From contig JAGDBR010000245.1 in assembly GCA_017958935.1 (NCBI GenBank), positions 1-5,023 of the forward strand: DNA of 5,023 nucleotides. Reading direction: 5' to 3'. Under the pieces are notes generated by a model. It was not told the DNA's origin, searched no databases, and saw nothing but the letters and a program-made list of their open reading frames with translations. Positions 1 through 5,023 of the stretch are shown here, piece by piece (the first letter of the stretch is position 1; the number at the start of each line of letters is the position of its first letter). The position numbers were made by a program, and so were the translations under genes. Source of the stretch: Lachnospiraceae bacterium. Its GTDB lineage: Bacteria; Bacillota_A; Clostridia; Lachnospirales; Lachnospiraceae.

Positions 1-285
1 CAGCACCGAGATGTTCAGCAGCTCGATGATGCTCAAAGACCCCTGGATCTTCAGACGCGCGACCGACTCCCGGATATCCCGGGCACCGGAGCAGGAGATG
101 CTGCCGAAGCGCACGACGCGCGACAGCGCGGCCGCGGTCTCTTCCTGCGCGGTGCGGATCATCTCCGGATCGTCGAGCGGCTTCAGCTTCGCGACCGCGG
201 CATGGCCGGCCGGGGTGGTGCATTTTTCGTCCAGCTGCCCCATGATCTTCGTGTATTCCAAAGTTTTCAGGACTTTTTCGTTCAT
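1..285 (-). CDS. mutS2: Endonuclease MutS2, N-terminal part (runs off the left edge)
   Basis: The minus-strand frame from ATG at 285-283 is open to the window edge and gives the first 95 residues of a protein whose full family length is roughly 780-800. It opens MNEKVLKTLEYTKIMGQL and continues with GSISCSGARDIRESV and LSIIELLNISVL, the usual N-terminal pattern of MutS2. The family is a MutS-like ATPase with a C-terminal Smr domain. It is known for suppressing recombination and, in Bacillus, for acting on collided ribosomes; neither the ATPase nor the Smr domain lies in this window. The ATG is chosen because the family starts exactly here. An in-frame GTG at 303-301 would add only six residues and has no ribosome binding site. 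No Shine-Dalgarno is visible before the ATG either (see the promoter entry). The gene is divergent from everything else here. Identification rests on recall of the family pattern and is quite secure. Confidence 0.9.
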   Translation of the reverse strand, partial: MNEKVLKTLEYTKIMGQLDEKCTTPAGHAAVAKLKPLDDPEMIRTAQEETAAALSRVVRFGSISCSGARDIRESVARLKIQGSLSIIELLNISVL

Positions 286-294
286 GACGGATTC

Positions 295-323
295 AGTATA
301 CACTAAAGCAGGACGCGCCGCAA
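295..323 (-). promoter_or_regulatory. Predicted promoter for mutS2
   Basis: On the minus strand, TTGCGG (323-318) and TATACT (300-295) are separated by exactly 17 bases, a sigma-A type arrangement with a good -10 and a weak -35. Only nine bases lie between the -10 and the mutS2 ATG. Transcription would therefore start within a few bases of the start codon, and the message would be leaderless or nearly so. That fits the absence of any Shine-Dalgarno there. A promoter further upstream is not excluded. Confidence 0.5.
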
Positions 324-331
324 GGAATTAC

Positions 332-360
332 TTGAATTTTAAGGGGGAAGCCCATATAAT
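332..360 (+). promoter_or_regulatory. Predicted strong sigma-A type promoter for the rightward gene run
   Basis: TTGAAT (332-337) and a perfect TATAAT (355-360) lie 17 bases apart. The expected start is near 367, giving a leader of about 18 bases before the ATG at 385. Its -35 box is only eight bases from the -35 box of the opposing mutS2 promoter, so polymerases binding the two may interfere. No operator-like palindrome is evident around it. As no terminator is visible downstream, it probably serves the protease-like gene, yhaM and rlmD. Confidence 0.8.
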
Positions 361-375
361 GAAAGTACGTTTGAA

Positions 376-382
376 GAGGTGA
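376..382 (+). promoter_or_regulatory. Ribosome binding site that decides the start of the protease-like gene
   Basis: GAGGTGA at 376-382 matches the anti-Shine-Dalgarno well. An in-frame GTG at 379-381 lies inside this site and so is an unlikely start. The ATG at 385, five bases after the GAGG core, is preferred, which removes two residues from the longest reading. Confidence 0.7.
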
Positions 383-384
383 AA

Positions 385-1647
385 ATGGCAGACCGGAATT
401 CCGAAAAACAGAAGGACCGCATCCGCGAAAGGATCGTTCCGCGGAACAATTTCAAACGGGCCGTGACCGTCACGCTGTCGGTCCTCGGGCTCGCGCTGCT
501 GTTCGGCCTTGTGGCGGGCGTCATGTTCAAGATCGGTGAGACGCTGGTCGGCCAGAACGTGGAGACCCGGATCGAACAGTTCATCATTGCGCGGGACGAG
601 AATCCCGGCGAGCAGACGACGGCGGTGCCCGTGCAGAGCGAGCCGGAGAGCGTTCCGGCGCCGACGGAGGGAGAGAACACGTCCGAAGCGCCCGGACCGA
701 CGGAAGGACCGGAGGAACACGCCAGGACCCCGGAGGAGATCTTCCGGGAAGCGGAACGGGGCGTCATCGAGATCGTCGTCGAGAAGAATACGGGAACGGA
801 CCTGTTCAATACCGACGTCATCGCCCGCTACCGGACGATCGGCGTCTTTGTCGCGGAATCGCCGGAAAGCCTGTATTTTCTGATGGATGACAGCCGCCAT
901 GAAGACGGCGACACGGTCATCGCCGCCGTGGGCGGGACCTTCCATCCGGCAACGTTCGTGCAGCGGGACGCGCTGACGGACATGGCGGTCTACAAGCTTG
1001 CGGCCGAGGCGTTTTCTGTAGCCCCGGAGATTCTCACGCTCGGAAACTCCTTCCGGATCCATACGGCGGACACGGTCTACATGATCGGCACGCAGACCGG
1101 GAATCCGCGCTCGTTCTCGCAGGGCAGGGTGACCTTCGTCGACGACAGCGAATCCGCCGAGGACGGATATAACCAGCACATTTACACGGACATTCCGGGC
1201 GTCACGGATACGTCCGGCGTTCTGCTGAACGAAGACGGCGACATCGTCGGCTGGGTCTCGGAGCATTTCCGCACGGCGGACGACCAGGTGGGCGCCGCCG
1301 GCATCAGCCCGGTCAAGTACCTGATCGAAGACATGTGCTCCGGCACGGATACGGCCTACATGGGCGTCACCTGCATGCAGGTCACGGAGAGCCAGGCCAG
1401 GCTGCTGGAGATCGACGCGGGCCTGTATGTTTCGTCGGTCGTGACGGACAGCCCGGCATTCACCGCCGGCATCCAGGTCGGCGACCGGCTCGCGGGGATC
1501 GACGACAACCGCTTCCAGAGCAATTCGCTGTTCGCGATGCGCCTGGACGAATACAGCCCCGGCGATACGGCCGTCATCCGGCTGATGCGGAAAAGCGGCG
1601 GAGACTATGCGCCGCTCGATCTGCCGCTGACGTTCGGCGCGCGCTGA
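385..1647 (+). CDS. Membrane-anchored trypsin-like (S1C/HtrA-fold) PDZ protein, probably a pseudoprotease
   Basis: This 420-residue protein has the HtrA/DegP-like layout. A short basic cytoplasmic N-terminus is followed by one membrane helix at about 26-48 (LSVLGLALLFGLVAGVMF). A Pro/Glu/Thr-rich linker covers about 71-116, then a protease-like domain about 117-315 and a PDZ domain about 325-417 (GLYVSSVVTDSPAFTAGI, then VGDRLAGIDD). The bulk should lie outside the membrane. Family proteases use a His-Asp-Ser triad. Here the Asp region survives (LTDMAVYKL, Asp199). The His region reads LYFLMDDSRHEDGD, placing Ser170 where His belongs, with His172 two residues off. The Ser region reads TDTSGVLLN instead of GNSGGPLLN, placing Thr276 at the nucleophile position. 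I infer a non-proteolytic sensor, scaffold or binding protein; the alignment is by eye and Ser277 could be argued. It is first in the rightward run, 78 bases before yhaM. Its substrate or partner is unknown. Confidence 0.85.
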   Translation: MADRNSEKQKDRIRERIVPRNNFKRAVTVTLSVLGLALLFGLVAGVMFKIGETLVGQNVETRIEQFIIARDENPGEQTTAVPVQSEPESVPAPTEGENTSEAPGPTEGPEEHARTPEEIFREAERGVIEIVVEKNTGTDLFNTDVIARYRTIGVFVAESPESLYFLMDDSRHEDGDTVIAAVGGTFHPATFVQRDALTDMAVYKLAAEAFSVAPEILTLGNSFRIHTADTVYMIGTQTGNPRSFSQGRVTFVDDSESAEDGYNQHIYTDIPGVTDTSGVLLNEDGDIVGWVSEHFRTADDQVGAAGISPVKYLIEDMCSGTDTAYMGVTCMQVTESQARLLEIDAGLYVSSVVTDSPAFTAGIQVGDRLAGIDDNRFQSNSLFAMRLDEYSPGDTAVIRLMRKSGGDYAPLDLPLTFGAR

Positions 1648-1663
1648 ACGGTTTCAACATACC

Positions 1664-1710
1664 GCGGGACGCGCATCGATGCGGCCCGCTCCACCACCGG
1701 CGCTGCCGGT
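1664..1710 (+). repeat. Two GC-rich stem-loops in the spacer before yhaM
   Basis: The first hairpin pairs GCGGG (1664-1668) with CCCGC (1685-1689) and encloses the self-complementary CGCATCGATGCG (1672-1683). The second is a perfect six-base stem, ACCGGC (1696-1701) with GCCGGT (1705-1710) and a three-base loop, ending just before the yhaM ribosome binding site. Neither is followed by a run of T, so they do not look like intrinsic terminators. They may tune mRNA stability or ribosome access between the two genes. Confidence 0.5.
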
Positions 1711-1713
1711 TAG

Positions 1714-1718
1714 AAGGG
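1714..1718 (+). promoter_or_regulatory. Ribosome binding site of the yhaM-like gene
   Basis: AAGGG lies seven bases before the ATG at 1726 and supports that start. It is separated from the preceding hairpin stem (ending 1710) by three bases, so a folded hairpin could partly affect ribosome loading. Confidence 0.6.
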
Positions 1719-1725
1719 ATCATTT

Positions 1726-2670
1726 ATGGCATTCATTCAGGATCTGCGGGAGGGCGACCACATCGTTCAGGTCTTCCTCTGCAAGCAGAAGGTGACCGGT
1801 ACCACGAAGACCGGAAAGAACTATTATTCGCTGAAACTGCAGGACAAGACCGGCATCGTGGACGCGAAGGTCTGGGAACTGTCGAACAGCATCGCCCATT
1901 TCGACGGGAACGACTACATCGTCGTCGAGGGCGATGTCCAGAGCTACAACAACGCGCTTCAGATCAACGTCCGGCGCATCCGGCGCGCGGATCCGGGCGA
2001 GTACGACCAGAAGGATTATCTGCCGGCCTCGCAGCTGAAGATCGAGGACATGTTCGCGGAGCTGCTGAAGCTCGAAGGAAAGATCGAGCATCCGAAGCTG
2101 AAGGCGCTGGCGGATTCGTTCTTCGTCGAGGACGAGGAATTCATCAAGGCGTTCAAGGTGCATTCGGCAGCGAAGTCCGTCCACCACAATTTCATCGGCG
2201 GCCTGCTGCAGCATACGCTCCGCGTGACCCAGCTCTGCTATTTCTTCTCTCTGCAGTATCCGATGCTGAACCGGGACCTGCTGCTGACCGCGGCGCTGTT
2301 CCACGACATCGGAAAGCTCCGGGAACTGTCGGATTTCCCGGAAAACGACTACACGGACGAAGGGCAGCTGCTCGGCCATATCGTGATCGGCTATGAGATG
2401 GTAAAGGAGCGGATCGAAACGATCGGCGGCTTCCCGAAAAAACTGAAGACCGAACTTCTGCACTGCATCCTCGCGCATCAGGGCCAGCTCGAATACGGTT
2501 CGCCGAAGAAACCGTCGATCATGGAGGCGCTGGCGCTGTATTACGCGGATGACACGGATGCGAAGCTGGAGATCATGGTCGAGGAATTCGACAAGACGAA
2601 TTCGATGGATTTCCTGGGCGTGAACCGCTTCTTGGGGACGAATATCCGGAGAACCTCCAGAGAGAGCTGA
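1726..2670 (+). CDS. yhaM: 3'-5' exoribonuclease YhaM family protein (OB-fold plus HD domain)
   Basis: This 314-residue protein has the length typical of Bacillus subtilis YhaM. Residues about 1-90 form an OB-fold nucleic-acid binding domain (YYSLKLQDKTGIVDAKVW, then YIVVEGDVQSYNNALQI). Residues about 150-290 form the HD metal-dependent phosphohydrolase domain. Its ligands are visible as His163 (GGLLQHTL), His193-Asp194 (ALFHDIGKL), His218 (LLGHIVIGYEMV), His251 (ILAHQGQLEYGSP) and the Asp275 region (LYYADDTDAK). The VHHNF motif at 152-156 is also family-like. Known members are cytoplasmic enzymes that degrade RNA from the 3' end, and a role in mRNA turnover is inferred here. No key residue appears to be missing. 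The stop codon overlaps the ATG of rlmD (TGATG), so the two are probably co-translated. Exact substrate preference cannot be read from the sequence. Confidence 0.92.
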   Translation: MAFIQDLREGDHIVQVFLCKQKVTGTTKTGKNYYSLKLQDKTGIVDAKVWELSNSIAHFDGNDYIVVEGDVQSYNNALQINVRRIRRADPGEYDQKDYLPASQLKIEDMFAELLKLEGKIEHPKLKALADSFFVEDEEFIKAFKVHSAAKSVHHNFIGGLLQHTLRVTQLCYFFSLQYPMLNRDLLLTAALFHDIGKLRELSDFPENDYTDEGQLLGHIVIGYEMVKERIETIGGFPKKLKTELLHCILAHQGQLEYGSPKKPSIMEALALYYADDTDAKLEIMVEEFDKTNSMDFLGVNRFLGTNIRRTSRES

Positions 2671-4091
2671 TGAAGAAAAACGAAGAATACGAGGTCCGGA
2701 TCACGGATCTGAATACGGACGGGGAAGGTGTCGGAAAAGCCGGCGCCTTCCCTCTTTTTGTCAAAAACACCTGCATCGGGGATCTTGCGCAGGTGCGGGT
2801 CATGAAACTGAAGAAAACGTACGGGTATGCGCGGCTGATCCGGGTGCTCGAGCCGTCGCCCGACCGCTGCGACGCGCGCTGCAGCCGCGCGGCAGCCTGC
2901 GGCGGCTGCCAGCTGCAGCAGATGACTTATGAGGCACAGCTGCAGTTCAAGACCGAAAAAGTGCGGCAGAACCTCCGGCGGATCGGCGGTTTCGACATCG
3001 AGGTGCCGGGGTGTCTGGGCATGCGGGAACCGTGGCATTACCGGAACAAGTCGCAGGTCCCGGTCGGACGCTCGAAGGACGGACGGATCGTCACAGGCTT
3101 TTATGCGCATCACACGCATGACATCATAGAATCGGACGGCTGCGCGCTGACGTTCGAGGAGGCGGACGCGGTCCTGCGGATCGTGCGCGAATGGATGGAA
3201 GCGCAGCACATTCCGCCGTATGACGAAGAGACGGGCAGGGGCCTCGTACGCCACGTGCTGTCCAGAAAAGGCTTCGCGACAGGCCAGATCATGGTCTGCG
3301 TCATCGCTGCCGGCAGCGTGCTGCCGTATTACGGAGAGCTTCTGCGCCATCTGAAAACAGAGATCCCGGGCTTCACGACGCTTTGCCTGAACGTGAACAC
3401 CGCGCGCGGCAATACGATCCTCGGAAAAGAGACGAAGGTACTGTACGGACCGGGCGTCATCGAAGACGAGATCGACGGGCTGAAGTTCACGGTTTCCGCG
3501 AATTCCTTCTACCAGGTGAACCCCGCCCAGACCGCCGTCCTTTACGGAAAAGCGCTGGAGTTCGCCGGCCTGACCGGCAATGAGACTGTCTGGGACGTCT
3601 ACTGCGGCATCGGGACGATCTCCCTCTTCCTGGCCCGCCGCGCGAAAAAGGTCTACGGCGTCGAGATCGTGCCGCAGGCCGTCGAAGACGCGCGCCTGAA
3701 CGCCGGACGGAATGCACTGCAAAACACGGAATTCTTCACGGGAAAAGCCGAGGAAGTCCTGCCGGCCTGGCACAGTGCCCATCCCGGCGAAAAAATAGAC
3801 GTGATCGTCGTCGATCCCCCGCGCAAAGGCTGTGACGAAGCCTGCCTGCAGACGATCGTTTCCATGGCGCCGGACAGGCTCGTCTACGTCTCCTGTGATT
3901 CCGCGACGCTTGCCCGCGACCTGAAATACCTGTGCGAAAACGGGTTCAGGCTGGAAAAAGTACAGCCTGTGGACATGTTTGGAATGACGGTGCATGTGGA
4001 GACGGTATGCTGCTTGTCCCACCAAAATAAGGATTTCATTTCAGTGCCTTATGAACCGAAGGATGCGGATTATCTGAAACAACTGAACTAA
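2670..4091 (+). CDS. rlmD: 23S rRNA (uracil-C5)-methyltransferase, RlmD/RlmCD family
   Basis: This 473-residue enzyme transfers a methyl group from S-adenosylmethionine to C5 of uracil in 23S rRNA. Residues about 1-60 are a TRAM RNA-binding domain. The Fe-S cluster cysteines fit C71-x5-C77-x2-C80 (CGGCQLQ), with C158 (ESDGCALTF) as the likely fourth. The SAM-binding motif is DVYCGIGTISLFLA (309-322), followed by FYQVNP (280-285, upstream), DPPRKG (382-387), the catalytic cysteine C409 in YVSCDSATLARDL, and the proposed base Glu444 in VDMFGMTVHVETV. All catalytic residues seem present. Family members usually have a Pro where this has Gly438 in MFGMT. In E. coli RlmD modifies U1939, while Gram-positive RlmCD modifies U747 and U1939; which applies here cannot be decided. 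The ATG overlaps the yhaM stop by one base and has no strong ribosome site of its own, suggesting translational coupling. The last 25 or so codons are markedly AT-richer than the rest. Confidence 0.93.
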   Translation: MKKNEEYEVRITDLNTDGEGVGKAGAFPLFVKNTCIGDLAQVRVMKLKKTYGYARLIRVLEPSPDRCDARCSRAAACGGCQLQQMTYEAQLQFKTEKVRQNLRRIGGFDIEVPGCLGMREPWHYRNKSQVPVGRSKDGRIVTGFYAHHTHDIIESDGCALTFEEADAVLRIVREWMEAQHIPPYDEETGRGLVRHVLSRKGFATGQIMVCVIAAGSVLPYYGELLRHLKTEIPGFTTLCLNVNTARGNTILGKETKVLYGPGVIEDEIDGLKFTVSANSFYQVNPAQTAVLYGKALEFAGLTGNETVWDVYCGIGTISLFLARRAKKVYGVEIVPQAVEDARLNAGRNALQNTEFFTGKAEEVLPAWHSAHPGEKIDVIVVDPPRKGCDEACLQTIVSMAPDRLVYVSCDSATLARDLKYLCENGFRLEKVQPVDMFGMTVHVETVCCLSHQNKDFISVPYEPKDADYLKQLN

Positions 4092-4112
4092 GATTGGGAA
4101 ATCGAAGCTTAT

Positions 4113-4117
4113 GGAGG
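4113..4117 (+). promoter_or_regulatory. Ribosome binding site of the cysteine hydrolase gene
   Basis: A perfect GGAGG lies ten bases before the ATG at 4128, slightly far but acceptable. The ATG at 4111 just before it is out of frame. No convincing promoter or terminator was found in the 36 bases after rlmD, so readthrough from upstream is the simplest source of transcription. Confidence 0.65.
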
Positions 4118-4127
4118 CGAAGAAAAG

Positions 4128-4649
4128 ATGATTTTGCTTGTTATTGATATGCAGAAAGGACTGGTTGACGAGGATCTGTATGCCTTCGATACTTTCATAG
4201 ACAGAACTGTTCGACTGGTCGATGCGGCTAGAAAAAACAACATTGAAGTAATCTTTGTTCAGCATGATGCAGGGTCGGGCAGCGGCATGTCGGTCGGAGA
4301 CGAGGGTTTTGAGATCGTCGATCAGATGACGCCAAAAGAGGGCGAAAAGGTTTTTACCAAGACAATTAACAGCTGTTTTGGCAACAAAGAGTTTAAAGAA
4401 TATATGGAAAACTTGGATGACAAACGCCTGATTATCGTTGGTCTCCAGACAAATTACTGTATTGACTGTACCATAAAATCTGCTTTTGAAAGAGGTTTTG
4501 AGGTAATCATCCCCGAAGGAACAAATTCGACCTTTGATAATGACTATATGACTGGCGAAACAACTGTCCGTTATTACAACGAGGATGTTTGGGAAGAACT
4601 TGTCGAAGCCGTAACAATCGAAGAAGCTATAGCGCTGTTGGAGGAGTGA
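4128..4649 (+). CDS. Cysteine hydrolase, isochorismatase superfamily
   Basis: This 173-residue, single-domain cytoplasmic protein has the usual superfamily length. The three catalytic positions are visible: Asp7 in MILLVIDMQKG, Lys78 in KVFTKTINSCF, and the nucleophile Cys111 in IIVGLQTNYCIDC. Members hydrolyse isochorismate, nicotinamide, carbamoyl or related amide substrates. The nicotinamidase metal site (a D-x-H-x-x-x-H pattern) is absent near residues 46-60, where the chain reads VQHDAGSGSGMSVGDEG, so a nicotinamidase role is unlikely. The true substrate is unknown. The gene is clearly AT-richer than those upstream (35-40% GC in two hand-counted lines) and uses codons such as TTT, AAA and ATT freely, suggesting acquisition from elsewhere. 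It is followed directly by a decayed rlmD 3' end and then by a Nudix gene. Confidence 0.88.
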   Translation: MILLVIDMQKGLVDEDLYAFDTFIDRTVRLVDAARKNNIEVIFVQHDAGSGSGMSVGDEGFEIVDQMTPKEGEKVFTKTINSCFGNKEFKEYMENLDDKRLIIVGLQTNYCIDCTIKSAFERGFEVIIPEGTNSTFDNDYMTGETTVRYYNEDVWEELVEAVTIEEAIALLEE

Positions 4650-4791
4650 TAAGGTTTAGTTTGTCGATATGTTCCATCTTAATCATTCTATTGAGACGGT
4701 CGTTCTTCTTTGTCGGAAAGCCGAACAGGCAGATCGACATATCGTGGTAAATTATGAACCTCATGGAAGGCATAAGGAGAAGAGAAAATAA
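4642..4791 (+). pseudogene. Decayed C-terminal fragment of an RlmD-type methyltransferase
   Basis: Read in the frame ending at TAA 4789-4791, this stretch gives VDMFHLNHSIETVVLLCRK (4663-4719), then HIVVNYEP (4738-4761). The intact rlmD next door reads VDMFGMTVHVETVCCLSHQ and FISVPYEP in the same order, with three extra codons between the two blocks in the fragment. GAGACGGT (3999-4006 and 4693-4700) and TTATGAACC (4049-4057 and 4752-4760) are shared exactly. Upstream, RSDKV-stop-F (4642-4662) lines up with RLEKVQP, where the stop TAG at 4657 could come from CAG. That upstream extension overlaps the last codons of the hydrolase gene and is less certain. There is no start codon with a ribosome site and none of the catalytic core, so it cannot encode a working enzyme. 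It could derive from a lost paralogue or from recombination at the rlmD 3' end. Confidence 0.72.
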
Positions 4792-4824
4792 CGACTCAAT
4801 GTATAGATACAAATAGAAGTTTGC

Positions 4825-4830
4825 GGAGGT
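4825..4830 (+). promoter_or_regulatory. Ribosome binding site that decides the TTG start of the Nudix gene
   Basis: A perfect GGAGGT lies eight bases before TTG at 4839. An in-frame TAG (4836-4838) directly precedes that TTG, so no earlier start is possible, and the next in-frame ATG (4995) would remove nearly all family-like residues. Confidence 0.8.
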
Positions 4831-4838
4831 GCCTGTAG

Positions 4839-5023
4839 TTGGAGATCTGGGATCTATATACCGAGCGGCGAGAATTGACCGGAAAAGAACATATCCGAGG
4901 AGAAAAAATACCACAGGGATATTATCACCTCGTTGTTCATGTCTGGATCAGGAACGGAAAGGGTGAGTATCTCATTTCTCAGCGCAGCGAAGACCGTCCG
5001 GCTTTTCCATTAATGTGGGAATG
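4839..5023 (+). CDS. Nudix hydrolase, N-terminal part (runs off the right edge)
   Basis: The open frame from TTG at 4839 gives 61 residues plus two bases. With initiator Met it starts MEIWDLYTERRELTGKEHI, then GYYHLVVHVWIRN and EYLISQRSEDRPAFPLMWE. This is the typical first half of a Nudix domain: the strand ending in ISQR-S and the PxxW-E that comes just before the GG and the Nudix box (G-x5-E-x7-REUxEExGU). The box itself lies beyond the window, so metal-binding residues cannot be checked. Family members hydrolyse nucleoside diphosphates linked to another group; a closely similar start is also seen in isopentenyl-diphosphate isomerase-like Nudix proteins. The substrate is unknown. The gene follows the rlmD remnant by 47 bases, and its composition resembles the hydrolase gene more than the genes upstream. 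No convincing promoter was seen in the gap. Confidence 0.87.
   Translation, partial: MEIWDLYTERRELTGKEHIRGEKIPQGYYHLVVHVWIRNGKGEYLISQRSEDRPAFPLMWE

Noticed and set aside
11..382. Plus-strand open frame across the mutS2 start and the promoter region
   Set aside because: It is antisense to mutS2, has no ribosome binding site and its product resembles nothing recognisable.
1696..1710. Perfect hairpin as an intrinsic terminator between the protease-like gene and yhaM
   Set aside because: No T-rich run follows; the next bases are TAGAAGGG and belong to the yhaM ribosome binding site (AAGGG, 1714-1718) and its approach.
2541..4025. Long minus-strand open frame (494 codons) opposite yhaM and rlmD
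   Set aside because: It is the mirror of high-GC coding sequence. Its product is rich in Arg, His and Asp with no domain pattern, and the plus strand holds clear enzymes.
4665..4744. Eight-base inverted repeat CGATATGT / ACATATCG with 64 bases between arms
   Set aside because: Short and widely spaced, with one arm inside remnant codons for VDMF. No mobile-element ends or target duplication accompany it, so chance is the best explanation.
4802..4807. TATAGA as a possible -10 box for the Nudix gene
   Set aside because: No acceptable -35 hexamer is found 16-18 bases upstream, so the promoter cannot be supported.
4627..4914. Minus-strand open frame of 95 codons over the hydrolase-Nudix gap
   Set aside because: Its translation looks mildly protein-like, but it is antisense to the RlmD remnant and the Nudix start. 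It lacks a ribosome binding site, and the plus-strand reading has recognisable motifs.

Overview
The window reads as ordinary chromosomal DNA from a GC-rich member of the Bacillota, probably class Clostridia. This is inferred from a YhaM-type exoribonuclease and MutS2, a Gram-positive style Fe-S RlmD-family methyltransferase, strong Shine-Dalgarno sites and consensus sigma-A type promoters. No database search was possible, so the taxon is a judgement.

Layout. The left edge (1-285, minus strand) holds the first 95 codons of mutS2. A compact divergent control region (286-384) carries two back-to-back promoters, one for mutS2 and one for a rightward gene run. That run starts with a membrane-anchored trypsin-like/PDZ protein whose protease site looks degenerate (385-1647). 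After a 78-base spacer with two GC-rich hairpins comes the YhaM-like 3'-5' exoribonuclease (1726-2670). It overlaps by one base a 23S rRNA uracil-C5 methyltransferase of the RlmD/RlmCD family (2670-4091). Then follow a small cysteine hydrolase of the isochorismatase superfamily (4128-4649), a dead fragment of an RlmD C-terminus (about 4642-4791), and the start of a Nudix hydrolase that begins with TTG and runs off the right edge (4839-5023).

How the genes relate. yhaM and rlmD are tightly coupled RNA-metabolism genes (RNA decay, rRNA modification). The degenerate protease-like gene shares their strand and probably their promoter. The hydrolase and Nudix genes look like later additions: base composition falls sharply from about position 4020. 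Single 60-base lines counted by hand give 73% GC (1441-1500) and 67% (3601-3660) upstream, against 40% (4141-4200) and 35% (4381-4440) in the hydrolase gene.

The most notable observation is that the hydrolase gene lies between the living 3' end of rlmD and a second, decayed rlmD-like 3' end. This suggests replacement of a paralogue or a recombination event at the rlmD 3' end. I saw no evidence of a new multi-gene system, phage, CRISPR array, insertion sequence or RNA gene.
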